Below are positions 44,906 through 58,400 of a stretch of 64,000 bases of DNA, one piece after another. The notes below the pieces were generated by a model that was not told the origin of the DNA, made no database searches, and saw only the letters and a list, made by a program, of their open reading frames with translations. The translations under genes and the position numbers were made by a program. The DNA is from Nesterenkonia alba DSM 19423 (GTDB lineage Bacteria > Actinomycetota > Actinomycetes > Actinomycetales > Micrococcaceae): assembly GCF_000421745.1 (NCBI RefSeq), contig NZ_ATXP01000001.1, forward strand, positions 1-64,000. The letters run 5' to 3'. Positions within the stretch are counted from its first letter, which is position 1; each line of letters starts with the position of its first letter.

Positions 44906-47029
44906 TTACCCCTCGTCAGAGGGGAGTGGTTCTCCTTCGTACTCGTCGACGAACTCCTGGGCGTCGTCCTGTTCATCGGCGACGGCGTCGTCGGGGTTCT
45001 CCCACCACCACACCGCCGGGTAGGCCGGGCCAGGGTTCTGGAAAGCGGAGGCTTCATAGAGCGTGTCGGGGGCGTTCATCAGCCCCTCGGCCTTTACCCC
45101 GGCACGGTTGGGGCTGGTGGAGACACCGATAGCCCAGAAGATTTCCGCGGAGAGGTCCAGCACCTGCTCGAACAGTTCGGTCTGGCGGTCCGGATCGGCC
45201 TCGACGAGGATCTGCTCGTAGAGCTCCCACTGCTCCCACACCGGGTGGTCGGCCGGAGGCTCCAAGCCCTCGCCGTCCTCCCAGAACTCACCCCACAGGG
45301 GAGCGAAGGTGGAGGAAGTGCCCTCGGGCATGTACCACCGGGGACGGAGGATCGCGTCCTGGAGCCCGGCGGAGCCGTCACGGACGATGACATCGAAGTC
45401 ACCAGAGTCGCGGCGCTCGTTGCGCAGATCCCGGTCCATGGAGTTGATCTCCACGGTGATGCCGACCTCCGCCCAGTACTGCTGGACGAATTGCATCGCA
45501 TCGACATGCTCTACCGAACGGTCGGTGGCGACATCCACCGAGAACGTGAACGGCTCGCCATCGGGACCCAGACGCCGACCCTCTGAGTCGGTCTCCGGAA
45601 GCACCTCATCGAGGTACTCACCGGCGAGGTCGACGTCGTACTCCAGGTACTGGGTGGCCAGCTCCTCGTGGTAGTACGCCGACTCTTCCCGGGGGCTGAC
45701 CTGGGAGGGCTCACCCTGACCGAAGTAGACCAGCTCGATGATCTCCTCACGGTTCAACGCATGGGACAGTCCGGCCTTGAAGTTCACATCGTTGAAGATT
45801 TCCGCGGTGGCCTCGTCCTCGTGGTGATGGTTGAACCCGAAGACGATGGTGTTCATATCGGTGGAGACCACATCCACCAGGGAGTACCCGTGCTCCTGCT
45901 GAGATTCGGCCAGCAGGGGACGGAAATCGTGGTCGAAGTGCCGGTCTTGGTAAGAGATGTTCCCGCCGGCGGCCCGGAAGGCAATGACCTCCGCGGAGTC
46001 GAAGATGTCGAAGACTAACCGGTCGGTGTAGGGCAGCTGGTTACCCTCTTCATCCACCTTCCAGTAGTAGGGGTTGCGGGTCAGGGTCACCCGGGTGCCT
46101 TCATAGGCGGGGGTCTCGATGATGTAGGGGTTCAGCTGGGGCAGATCCGGGTTCATCCAGCGGGAGTCGAAGCCGGTTCCCAGGGTTACCCAGCCCTTCG
46201 AGGTGAACATGTCCGCCCAGTCCTCGTAGCCTTCCTCTTCGGCGAGCTGTTCGGCGTCGTCGTTGTAATCGATGTGGAACTGTTCCAGGTAGTGCCGTGG
46301 GAACCGGTGGAACTTCCCGTCCTCCTCCGCCCGGGCCAGGTTCATCAGAAACAACCCGTGAGGCACCTCGAACTGCAGCTCAATGGTGTAGTCATCGATG
46401 ACATGAAGGTCCGGGAAATTGCCCTCCGGGTCGGTGAGGTAGTCGGTGGGACCACCGGGGGTCAGCTCCTCATGGGAGAGCACATCCTCATAGGCGAAGA
46501 CGATGTCATCGGTGGTGAACGGTTCCCCGTCGGACCAGCGGATGCCCTCCTCTAAGTGGAAGGTGAATGTGGTCGCATCCTCGGAGACCTCCCAGTCGCG
46601 GGCCACACCCGGGGTCAACTCATCCGACCAGTCAGCGTCCCACCGCACCAAGGGTTCATAGGCGGCGTAGCGGCGGATCGTGGAGTCGTCATCGTTGCCG
46701 TTCATGGCCATCTGCAGCTCACCGCCGTACTGCCCCACGCCGTCGGCGCCGATGATGGTCACCGCCTCTTCCGGCATGCGCTCATCAAGCGGCGGTAAGT
46801 CCCCGGATTCGACAAGTTCCTCTAGCTCGGGGGCCTGGCCGGTCGGTGCCGTGCGTTCCTCAGACAGGGCCGGGGCGCCGGTGTCCATCCCGGTGTCGAC
46901 GCTGCCGGCGGTGGTGGCCCCGCCGTTGGTCTCTGCGGTGCTGCCCTGCCCGTCGCCGCCGTTTCCGCAGGCGGTGAGTACAAGGGCCGCGACGGTCAAT
47001 CCCGTCATCGTGTGTGCGGCGTATCGCAT
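44906..47029 (-). CDS. Opp/Dpp-type ABC transporter substrate-binding lipoprotein (large)
   Basis: A 707-residue SBP_bac_5 protein. It starts at ATG 47029 (lipobox VLTAC, Cys21; GGGAGAGG upstream). A linker of about 70 residues leads to YGGELQMAMNG and then the conserved WEVSEDATTFTFHLEEGIRWSDGEPFTTDDIVFAYEDV-type region, seen as WSDGEPFTTDDIV. It is larger than typical dipeptide-binding proteins (about 540), like members that bind oligosaccharides or other bulky solutes. LacI-type operators upstream also point to a carbohydrate. First gene of the operon. Confidence 0.9.
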   Translation of the reverse strand: MRYAAHTMTGLTVAALVLTACGNGGDGQGSTAETNGGATTAGSVDTGMDTGAPALSEERTAPTGQAPELEELVESGDLPPLDERMPEEAVTIIGADGVGQYGGELQMAMNGNDDDSTIRRYAAYEPLVRWDADWSDELTPGVARDWEVSEDATTFTFHLEEGIRWSDGEPFTTDDIVFAYEDVLSHEELTPGGPTDYLTDPEGNFPDLHVIDDYTIELQFEVPHGLFLMNLARAEEDGKFHRFPRHYLEQFHIDYNDDAEQLAEEEGYEDWADMFTSKGWVTLGTGFDSRWMNPDLPQLNPYIIETPAYEGTRVTLTRNPYYWKVDEEGNQLPYTDRLVFDIFDSAEVIAFRAAGGNISYQDRHFDHDFRPLLAESQQEHGYSLVDVVSTDMNTIVFGFNHHHEDEATAEIFNDVNFKAGLSHALNREEIIELVYFGQGEPSQVSPREESAYYHEELATQYLEYDVDLAGEYLDEVLPETDSEGRRLGPDGEPFTFSVDVATDRSVEHVDAMQFVQQYWAEVGITVEINSMDRDLRNERRDSGDFDVIVRDGSAGLQDAILRPRWYMPEGTSSTFAPLWGEFWEDGEGLEPPADHPVWEQWELYEQILVEADPDRQTELFEQVLDLSAEIFWAIGVSTSPNRAGVKAEGLMNAPDTLYEASAFQNPGPAYPAVWWWENPDDAVADEQDDAQEFVDEYEGEPLPSDEG

Positions 47030-47110
47030 GGTGAAGCCTCTCCCAGGAGTTCTCAAGCGGTGCGTGTGGTGCGCGGCAACCGGCCCTCTCCGCACCTCAG
47101 GGGTGAGGCC

Positions 47111-47122
47111 TGGACCGTTCCA
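47111..47122. promoter_or_regulatory. LacI-type operator, proximal, before the Opp-type importer
   Basis: TGGACCGTTCCA differs at one position from the perfect palindrome TGGAACGTTCCA at 32228. It lies about 80 bases upstream of the binding-protein ATG, at promoter distance. Confidence 0.6.
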
Positions 47123-47203
47123 CTTTCAGCGACAGTAGGAACCCCGGGTGACCTCGCGGTGAACCCGAAGATGACAAACAGGGAAATCCTGCGACCAATC
47201 CAC

Positions 47204-47215
47204 TGGATCGTTCCA
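47204..47215. promoter_or_regulatory. LacI-type operator, distal, before the Opp-type importer
   Basis: TGGATCGTTCCA is a second copy, 93 bases (about nine helical turns) from the proximal site, a spacing compatible with DNA looping. It also lies about 70 bases before the divergent DUF4129 gene. Confidence 0.6.
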
Positions 47216-47286
47216 GCAGGGGGTCCGACGTCGGGACCTTCCCCCAGCAGCCGCGCGTGAGCGACCCAGTGCGCTACGTTGGAGTG

Positions 47287-48129
47287 ATGCGAACAACACG
47301 GGCAGCCTGGGCCGTGGTCCTGACCACGCTGGGGCTGCTGGTGCTCGTCTGGGGTTCTACCGCGGAGGTGCCCCGCTTCACTGGAGACCTCCCCGCCCCC
47401 GATATCGACTGGGAACCCCCGGAGCCCGAGGGTGATGACCCGATCGAACAAGACATCCAAGACTGCCCCACCCCCGCGGAGATCGCCGACGGGGCAGAGA
47501 TTCCGCCCGCCTGCGAAGACGAACTGCCCCTGGCTGACGACGGCGACCTCGATGACTCCAACTGGCTGCGGCAACTCATCGAGCTGGGTCTGATCCTGCT
47601 GGGCATCGCCGCTGCGATCATCCTTGCCCGCACTGCGGTGGTCGTGGCCCGCCGCCTGCGCCGTTGGTGGGCCGGGCGCAACGCCGACGACGCCGGGCCC
47701 GGGCAGATCGTCGAAGACCTCGCCGTCGCTGAAGCCGCCGCCGGCCGTGCTCGGGAACGCGCCGTGGCCGAAGGTCAACCCCGCAACGCGGTGGTCGCCT
47801 GCTGGGTGGCCCTAGAAGACGGTGCTGCCCAGGCCGGGCTCACCCGGGCGCCCTCGGAGACCGCCGAAGAATTCACCCGCCGGGTACTGGCCCACTGGGA
47901 CGTCGATTCGGCCACGATCGCCGAACTGGCTGAGCTTTACCGCACCGCCCGGTTCTCCCGGCTGCCCATGACAGAAGACCACCGCCGCCGAGCCATCGAA
48001 GCACTCGAAGCCACCCGGCGGGATATCGCCGCCAAACAGGCCGCTGTGACCGCCGAACGCGAACGCGCCGAAGCCCAACGTCTCGACACCCAGCGGCTGA
48101 GCGCACAGCACACGGAGGGAGCCCAGTGA
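47287..48129 (+). CDS. DUF4129-domain membrane protein
   Basis: A 280-residue protein. ATG 47287 gives a good N-terminal membrane segment (RAAWAVVLTTLGLLVLVWG). An acidic external stretch with two Cys (DCPTPAE, PACEDE) is followed by a second segment (LIELGLILLGIAAAIILARTAVVV). The cytoplasmic C-terminal DUF4129 region is recognisable as AVVACWVALEDGAAQAGL to RFSRLPMTEDHRRRAIEAL. It is the first gene of a five-gene MoxR-DUF58 cluster with 4-base overlaps. In relatives the cluster is linked to envelope or protein maturation; the role of this gene is unknown. Confidence 0.82.
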   Translation: MRTTRAAWAVVLTTLGLLVLVWGSTAEVPRFTGDLPAPDIDWEPPEPEGDDPIEQDIQDCPTPAEIADGAEIPPACEDELPLADDGDLDDSNWLRQLIELGLILLGIAAAIILARTAVVVARRLRRWWAGRNADDAGPGQIVEDLAVAEAAAGRARERAVAEGQPRNAVVACWVALEDGAAQAGLTRAPSETAEEFTRRVLAHWDVDSATIAELAELYRTARFSRLPMTEDHRRRAIEALEATRRDIAAKQAAVTAERERAEAQRLDTQRLSAQHTEGAQ

Positions 48130-48629
48130 AACGCACAGTGCTGCCAGGACTGCTCGCGCTGGGCTGCGGGCTGGTGCTGTTCATCGTGCTGTGGGCCAAC
48201 GATCTCGCCCCCGGCCCCTGGAGCGCAGGAGTGGCCTTCGCTGTGGTAGCCGCCGGTGTCGGCGTCGTCGTGGTCTTCACCGTCCTGGAGCACCGCCGGG
48301 CCGTGGTGGAACCCGAATGGTTCAGCGGGGATCCCCGGGAACCGGACCGCCACCGCGCCGAAGCCGACCTGCGCCTCGCCCGGCTGCGCTACCTGCTGCG
48401 CGACGCCGTCGCCGGGGAAAACGGCGTGGTCGAAACCCACGAGGTCATCACCCGACTCGCCACCGCCGCACTGCGGGCCCGCGGCATTGACCCCGAGACC
48501 GACCCCGAGGCCGCCCGCGCCGCCTTAGGGGAAGAACTCAGCGACTACCTCGCCACCGAACCCGAACCGGGCCAGCCGGTGAGCGAAAGCACCCTGACCC
48601 ACGCCGTCACACGAATCGAGGAACTGTGA
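48126..48629 (+). CDS. Membrane protein of the MoxR cluster, unknown function
   Basis: A 167-residue protein with two N-terminal membrane segments (LPGLLALGCGLVLFIVLWA and AFAVVAAGVGVVVVFTVLE) and a cytoplasmic helical tail of about 110 residues rich in Arg, Glu and Ala. It overlaps both neighbours by 4 bases, so it is made with the DUF4129 protein and the MoxR ATPase. No family function is recognised. Confidence 0.75.
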   Translation: MKRTVLPGLLALGCGLVLFIVLWANDLAPGPWSAGVAFAVVAAGVGVVVVFTVLEHRRAVVEPEWFSGDPREPDRHRAEADLRLARLRYLLRDAVAGENGVVETHEVITRLATAALRARGIDPETDPEAARAALGEELSDYLATEPEPGQPVSESTLTHAVTRIEEL

Positions 48630-49606
48630 GCACACCCGAGCAGACCATGACAGCCGAGGCCGTCACCGCCCGCGCCGAGGAGGTGCTCGACCAGATCAGC
48701 CAGGCCGTGGTCGGCAAACGCGAACCGCTCACTCTGACCCTGGCGGCCATCCTCGCCGGTGGGCACGTGCTGCTCGAAGACCTCCCCGGGCTCGGCAAAA
48801 CCCTGGCCGCTCGCTCCTTCGCCCAGACCCTCGGGCTGGACTTCTCCCGGGCGCAGTTCACCCCCGACCTGCTGCCAGCCGACCTCACCGGCGCCTATGT
48901 CTACGACCAGTCCCGCGGGGAGTTTGAATTCCGGCAGGGCCCGCTGTTCACCGGGCTCCTACTGGCCGATGAGATCAACCGCACCCCACCGAAGACCCAG
49001 TCCGCTCTCTTAGAAGCCATGGCGGAGAAGCAAGTCACCGTCGAAGGTCGCACCTACCCGCTGCCGAGGCCCTTCCACGTGCTGGCCACAGCCAACCCCG
49101 TGGAGTACGAGGGCACCTACCCGCTGCCGGAAGCCCAGCTGGACCGTTTCCTCTTGCGGCTGTCCTTCGGCTACCCCGAACAGGACGAAGAACAAGACGT
49201 GCTCCGCCGTCGCTTGGACCGCCGGGCCGAGGAGGTTGTGCTCGAACCGGTGACCGACGCCGCCGGGCTCATCGCCATGCAGCAGGCGGTGGAATCCGTC
49301 CCGGTGGAAGAGGACATTTCCCGCTACTGCGTGCAGCTGGCCGCCGCCACCCGCACCAACAACGCCGTGCAGGTCGGGGCCTCCCCGCGCGGATCCCTGG
49401 CCCTGGTCCTCACCGCCCGGGCCTATGCGGTCATCCACGGCCGCAGCTACATCACTCCCGAAGACGTTAAAGCAGTCGCCCACGCGGTGCTCGATCACCG
49501 CGTCGTGCTCAAACCCGAGCTGTGGATGTCCGAGGTGACCCCGCAGCGGGTGGTGGCCTCCGTCCTGGGGGACGTGCCAGTGCCCTCGGCCCGCGAGGCG
49601 GTCTGA
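48626..49606 (+). CDS. MoxR-family AAA+ ATPase
   Basis: A 326-residue AAA+ ATPase. The phosphate-binding loop is LLEDLPGLGKTLAARSFAQTL, Walker B is LLADEINRTPPKTQSALLEAM, and sensor 1 is LATANPVEYEGTYPLPEAQLDRF, all typical of MoxR. It starts at GTG 48626, overlapping the preceding stop. MoxR proteins act as chaperones with VWA or DUF58 partners; the partner here is encoded next. Confidence 0.94.
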   Translation: MSTPEQTMTAEAVTARAEEVLDQISQAVVGKREPLTLTLAAILAGGHVLLEDLPGLGKTLAARSFAQTLGLDFSRAQFTPDLLPADLTGAYVYDQSRGEFEFRQGPLFTGLLLADEINRTPPKTQSALLEAMAEKQVTVEGRTYPLPRPFHVLATANPVEYEGTYPLPEAQLDRFLLRLSFGYPEQDEEQDVLRRRLDRRAEEVVLEPVTDAAGLIAMQQAVESVPVEEDISRYCVQLAAATRTNNAVQVGASPRGSLALVLTARAYAVIHGRSYITPEDVKAVAHAVLDHRVVLKPELWMSEVTPQRVVASVLGDVPVPSAREAV

Positions 49607-49615
49607 GGCCGCACT

Positions 49616-50935
49616 GTGAACGCATCCTCTGCCTCCCGTCGTCGTCGGGCTCCTCAGTGGTTGTTCACCCACGCTGGTCTGCGTGCGGTGATCCTCGCCG
49701 TACTCACCGCGGTGCTGGCCCTGATGGCCGGGCGCCCGGACCTGCTGGTAGCCGCCGCGCCGCTGGCGATCATTGCAGTGTGGACGATCGCCGAACGCCC
49801 CCGCGGGCAGGTGCGATTGCGCTTCCGCACAGCCCGAGACGTCGTCACCGAAGGCCAGTCCAATGCTGTCATCGTCACCGCGGAAGGAACTGAGGACGCC
49901 GAGATCCTCGCCACCTCGGTGGCACCCACCCCCTACATCGAGCGCCGGCCACGGCACGGCGCCCGGGCGGTAGACCTGAGCACAGCAGATCCCGGTGAAG
50001 CGGTGGAGGTCAGTACCGGGATCGATCCGCAGCGCTGGGGCTTACACCCGGTAGGGCCAGTGCGGGCCGCAGCGGCCGGATCCTGGGGGGCCTACATGTG
50101 GGGACCGGAGACCTTCGCCGAACGCACCCGGCGTGTGTTGCCGGCCCCAGAGGTCTTCGACACCTCCGCCCCGGCGCCGCATCCACGCGGACTCGTCGGG
50201 CAGCACCGCTCCACCCGGCCCGGCGACGGCAGCGAGTTCAACACGATCCGCCCTTTCCAATGGGGTGACAAGCTCAAGCGGATCAACTGGACCCACTCGG
50301 CGCGCACCGGCGAGTTACACGTGACCTCCTCCTACGCGGACCAGGACACCCACCTCGCATTGCTCGTTGACGCACAGCTGGACCTCACCCCCGCCGGTGG
50401 GGAGGGGCCCACCACTCTCGACACCTCAGTGCGGGCGGCTGCGGCGATCAGCGAGCACTTCACCCGACAGGGCGACCGAGTGAGCCTGCAGGTGGTCTCC
50501 GGGCATATGCCGCAGCGACTTCCGGCCGGTACCGGCCGCCGCCACGCGCGTCGAGTGCTGGATGTCCTCTCCAAGGCGACCCCCTCGGCGGAGCACCGCG
50601 TGGACTTCGACCGGATCCGGCTCGGCTTACCACCGGGCACCCTGGTGGTCATGGTCTCCCCGCTGATCTCCCCGGCGATCCTCACTCGAGCGGCCTCCTT
50701 GGCCCGCAGCGGACTGACAGTGGTCGCCATTGATGTGCTCGGGGAGTCTTTCAACCCCACCAGCAAGGGGGAGAGCCTCGATGAACTGGCCTGGCGAATC
50801 CGTCAGCTCGAGCGGGCACTAGAGATCCGACGGGTCCAGCAGGCCGGAGTCGCGGTGGTCCCCTGGCGGGGGCCCGGAAGTATGGACATGGTGCTGCAGT
50901 TACTGGCTCGCCGAGGAACGGGGGCCATGCGATGA
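49616..50935 (+). CDS. DUF58-domain protein, MoxR partner
   Basis: A 439-residue membrane-anchored protein. Two N-terminal membrane segments are followed by a beta-rich region and the DUF58 signature DGSEFNTIRPFQWGDKLKRINW, then a VWA-like fold (LALLVDAQLD, VMVSPLISP). It starts at GTG 49616, and the stop overlaps the next gene. It probably works with the MoxR ATPase. Confidence 0.9.
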   Translation: MNASSASRRRRAPQWLFTHAGLRAVILAVLTAVLALMAGRPDLLVAAAPLAIIAVWTIAERPRGQVRLRFRTARDVVTEGQSNAVIVTAEGTEDAEILATSVAPTPYIERRPRHGARAVDLSTADPGEAVEVSTGIDPQRWGLHPVGPVRAAAAGSWGAYMWGPETFAERTRRVLPAPEVFDTSAPAPHPRGLVGQHRSTRPGDGSEFNTIRPFQWGDKLKRINWTHSARTGELHVTSSYADQDTHLALLVDAQLDLTPAGGEGPTTLDTSVRAAAAISEHFTRQGDRVSLQVVSGHMPQRLPAGTGRRHARRVLDVLSKATPSAEHRVDFDRIRLGLPPGTLVVMVSPLISPAILTRAASLARSGLTVVAIDVLGESFNPTSKGESLDELAWRIRQLERALEIRRVQQAGVAVVPWRGPGSMDMVLQLLARRGTGAMR

Positions 50936-51510
50936 TCCGCGAACTGCGCAACGCCTCGTGGGGGCAGTTGAGCCTGCGTGCCGCGATTGTGGTCTCCGCG
51001 GTGATCTTCGGGGTGCTCGCCGGGCTGGTCAGTGGCCGAGGGGTGCTCGACTTCTGGACCGGGGGGCTGAGTCTGTTGCTGGGCGTGGCGGCTGCGCTCG
51101 TGCCGCAGGGTCCTGCGCCGCTGGCACTGTTGAGCTACGTACTGGGGTGCTGGTGGTTGGCCAACGACGACGTCGCCACGGCGTGGAGTCTGCTGGTGGC
51201 CACCCTGGTGCTCACCATTCATGTGTGCGCGGCCTTAGCGGCAGTGCTGCCTCTTCCCGCGGTGGTCCCCTCCACGGTGTGGCGGAGGTATCTCATCCGC
51301 GCTGCAGGCGTGATGGCAGCGGTGATCCTCGTCTGGACAGCTGTCCGGCTAGCTGCCGGGATGACTGTACCCGGGGGAGTGGTGGCTCTCTTCGCCGCAG
51401 TGGTGCTCATTCTGCTGGCCGCGCTGGCCTACGCGCGCTGGGCGGCGGGGGTCTCTGGGGTGTACCGATTCCCGGAGAAGGGGACCGCCCAGAGGGGACC
51501 CGGTCTTTAG
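50932..51510 (+). CDS. Integral membrane protein ending the MoxR cluster
   Basis: A 192-residue protein with about five or six membrane segments and a short basic C-terminus (RFPEKGTAQRGPGL). It starts at ATG 50932, inside the DUF58 stop. It is the last gene before the rpoB promoter region. No function is recognised. Confidence 0.78.
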   Translation: MIRELRNASWGQLSLRAAIVVSAVIFGVLAGLVSGRGVLDFWTGGLSLLLGVAAALVPQGPAPLALLSYVLGCWWLANDDVATAWSLLVATLVLTIHVCAALAAVLPLPAVVPSTVWRRYLIRAAGVMAAVILVWTAVRLAAGMTVPGGVVALFAAVVLILLAALAYARWAAGVSGVYRFPEKGTAQRGPGL

Positions 51511-51590
51511 TGAGGTGCCGGGCTGCTGAAGGTGCGCTGCCGGCGTCGTGCGGTCATCGTCGGTGACAACACGCGCTGGGGCGTGAGCTG

Positions 51591-51618
51591 TTGTGCAGCC
51601 GGGCGGAAGTGCTAGCCT
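51591..51618 (+). promoter_or_regulatory. Candidate upstream rpoB promoter
   Basis: TTGTGC (51591-51596) and TAGCCT (51613-51618), 16 bases apart, about 175 bases before the rpoB start. Confidence 0.45.
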
Positions 51619-51660
51619 GTGTGCCAGCCGAGCGGAAATCCGGCGTCTTTTGCCGTGCGG

Positions 51661-51690
51661 TTGCACCCGGCCTCATCTTCTGTGTACCCT
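51661..51690 (+). promoter_or_regulatory. Candidate proximal rpoB promoter
   Basis: TTGCAC (51661-51666) and TACCCT (51685-51690), 18 bases apart, about 100 bases before the rpoB start. Tandem promoters before rpoB are common in actinobacteria. Confidence 0.5.
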
Positions 51691-51792
51691 TAAGGTTCGC
51701 GTCGTCTCCATTTCCTGTGCCTTCAAATAGCGGTGGGCATATCTCTGTGACGCTGTACACGGAAGCTACGAAGGTCTGTGGAAGGATCCCTC

Positions 51793-55317
<3,525 letters not shown>

Positions 55318-55444
55318 AGCCCCTCTGACCCGCTCGCTTGAGGCTGCGGCGTCGTCGTGATCCATCCGACGACGTCGCCCTCGGTGAAGCAGACACAGAA
55401 CTTGCGTTGACGAACTTTTGCTAGAGAAAAGAGAGATACGGACT

Positions 55445-58400
55445 ATGTCCACTGAATCCTCATTCGGCACGATGCGCATCGGCCTGGCCACCACCGACGA
55501 GATCCTGAAGTGGTCCCACGGCGAGGTGAAGAAGCCCGAGACCATCAACTACCGCACCCTGAAGCCAGAGAAGGACGGGCTCTTCTGCGAGAAGATCTTC
55601 GGCCCCTCCCGTGACTGGGAGTGCTACTGCGGTAAGTACAAGCGCGTGCGCTTCAAGGGCATCACCTGTGAGCGCTGCGGTGTGGAGGTCACCCGTTCCA
55701 AGGTTCGCCGTGAACGGATGGGCCACATCGAACTGGCCGCCCCGGTGACCCACATCTGGTACTTCAAGGGTGTTCCCTCCCGTCTGGGGTACCTGCTGGA
55801 CCTGGCGCCGAAGGACCTGGAGAAGGTCATCTACTTCGCCGCCTACATGATTACCGAGGTGGACGAGGACCGCCGGCACGAGGATCTGCCGAACCTCGAA
55901 GCCGAGGTCACCCAGGAGGTCAACCACCTGACCTCCCAGCGGGACGCCGACATCGCCGCGATCTCCAAGGAGCTCGAGGACGGCCTGGCTGAACTCGAGT
56001 CCGAAGGTGCCAAGGCTGCGGAGAAGAAGAAGTTCCGCGAGACCAAAGAGAAGCAGATGGCCCAGGTGCGTAAGCGCGCCGACGCTGAGATCGAGCAGAT
56101 CCAGAACGTCTGGGACCGTTTCAAGAACATCAAGGTGGGCGACCTCGAGGGTGATGAGACCCTGTTCCGTGAGATGCGGGCCAAGTACGGTGAGTACTTC
56201 GAGGGCCACATGGGTGCTGAGGCGATCCGTCGTCGTCTGGCTACCTTCGACATGGAGTCTGAGGCCGCCTCTCTGCGCGAGACCATTGCCACCGGTAAGG
56301 GGCAGCGCAAGACCCGCGCCCTGAAACGGTTGAAGGTCCTCAATGCCTTCCTGGTCAACGGCAACTCGCCCACCGGGATGGTGCTGGAGGCTGTGCCGGT
56401 GATCCCCCCGGAGATCCGGCCTATGGTGCAGCTCGACGGTGGCCGTTTCGCCACCAGCGACCTCAACGACCTTTACCGCCGCGTCATCAACCGGAACAAC
56501 CGGCTCAAGCGGCTGCTGGACCTCGGCGCGCCCGAGATCATCATCAACAACGAGAAGCGCATGCTGCAGGAGTCGGTGGACTCCCTGTTTGACAACGGTC
56601 GCCGCGGTCGGCCGGTCACCGGACCGGGTAACCGTCCGCTGAAGTCGCTGTCCGACATGCTCAAGGGTAAGCAGGGCCGCTTCCGCCAGAACCTGCTGGG
56701 TAAGCGTGTGGACTACTCGGGCCGTTCGGTCATCGTGGTGGGTCCGCAGCTGAAGCTGCACGAATGTGGCCTGCCTAAACAGATGGCCCTGGAGCTGTTC
56801 AAGCCGTTTGTAATGAAGCGGCTGGTGGACCTCAACCACGCTCAGAACATCAAGTCCGCCAAGCGGATGGTGGAGCGTCAGCGTTCCCAGGTGTGGGACG
56901 TGCTGGAGGAAGTCATCACCGAGCACCCGGTGCTGCTCAACCGTGCTCCCACCCTGCACCGTCTGGGTATCCAGGCCTTCGAACCGCAGCTGGTCGAAGG
57001 GAAGGCCTTGCAGCTGCACCCGCTGGTCTGCACCGCCTTCAACGCCGACTTCGACGGTGACCAGATGGCTGTGCACCTGCCCCTGGGGCCGGAGGCACAG
57101 GCCGAGGCGCGCATCCTGATGCTCTCCTCGAACAACATCCTCAAGCCCTCCGACGGTCGCCCGGTGGCACTGCCCACCCAGGACATGATTATTGGGCTGC
57201 ACCACCTCACCACGGTCCGCGAGGACGAGTCGGGTGCCGGGCGGGTGTTCTCCTCTGTGGGGGAGGCCTACATGGCCTTCGACCTGAAGGAGCTGCACCT
57301 CAACGCCCCGGTGAAGATCGCCGTCGACGGTTTCGTGCCCTCGGAGCAGGTGCCCGCACCCGAGGGGTGGACTGAGGGTGAGCCTGCGCTCATCGACACC
57401 ACCCTGGGCAAGGTCATCTTCAACGAACTGCTGCCCGAGGACTACCCCTGGCAGGACAAGCAGGCTGATAAGAAGCAGCTCGGGGTGCTTATCAACGACC
57501 TCTCCGAGCGGTACTCCACCGTCCAGGTCGCCCAGACTCTGGACAACCTCAAAGACGCCGGCTTCTACTGGTCCACTCGTTCCGGGGTCACCGTGGCGAT
57601 CTCTGACATCACCTCCGACTTCGACAAACAGTCGATGATGGAGAACTACGAGGCGCAGGTGGCCAAGATCGAGGACGACTACGGTCTGGGTCTCATCGGT
57701 AAGGAAGAACGCACCACAGAGCTCCAAGAGATCTGGCGTCAGGCCACCGAAGAGATCGAGTCCAAGATGAAAGCGGGGATGGATGAGCTCAACACCATCA
57801 ACCGCATGGTGTCCTCCGGAGCCCGTGGTAACTGGAACCAGGTCCGGCAGATCGCCGGTATCCGTGGTTTGGTGACCAACCCGAAGGGTGAGATTATCCC
57901 CCGGCCCATCAAGGCCTCCTACCGTGAGGGCTTGACCGTGCTGGAGTACTTCATCGCCACCCACGGTGCCCGTAAGGGTCTGGCCGACACCGCGCTGAAG
58001 ACTGCGAACTCCGGGTACCTCACCCGGCGTCTGGTCGACGTCTCCCAGGACGTCATCATCCGCAGCGAGGACGACGGCAGCACCCGCGGCATCACCGTGC
58101 CGATCGCTCAGCCGGTGGGTTACCGTCACGACGCCCAGGGCGCCGATGACGTGCTCATCAAGTCCGGGCGCAAGCTCATCACCGATAACCCGGACGTCAC
58201 CGACTGGGAACTGCACGAGATGGTCGAGACCTCCGCTTACGCGCGGACCCTGGCTGCCGACGTCGTCGACGAAAACGGCGAGGTGCTCGCCACTGCCGGT
58301 GACGAGGTCGACGACCAGATGATCAAGCGGATCTTTGCCGCCGGGATTAAGACCATCAAGGTTCGCTCCGTGCTGACCGATGAGTCCCCGGTGGGTGTCT

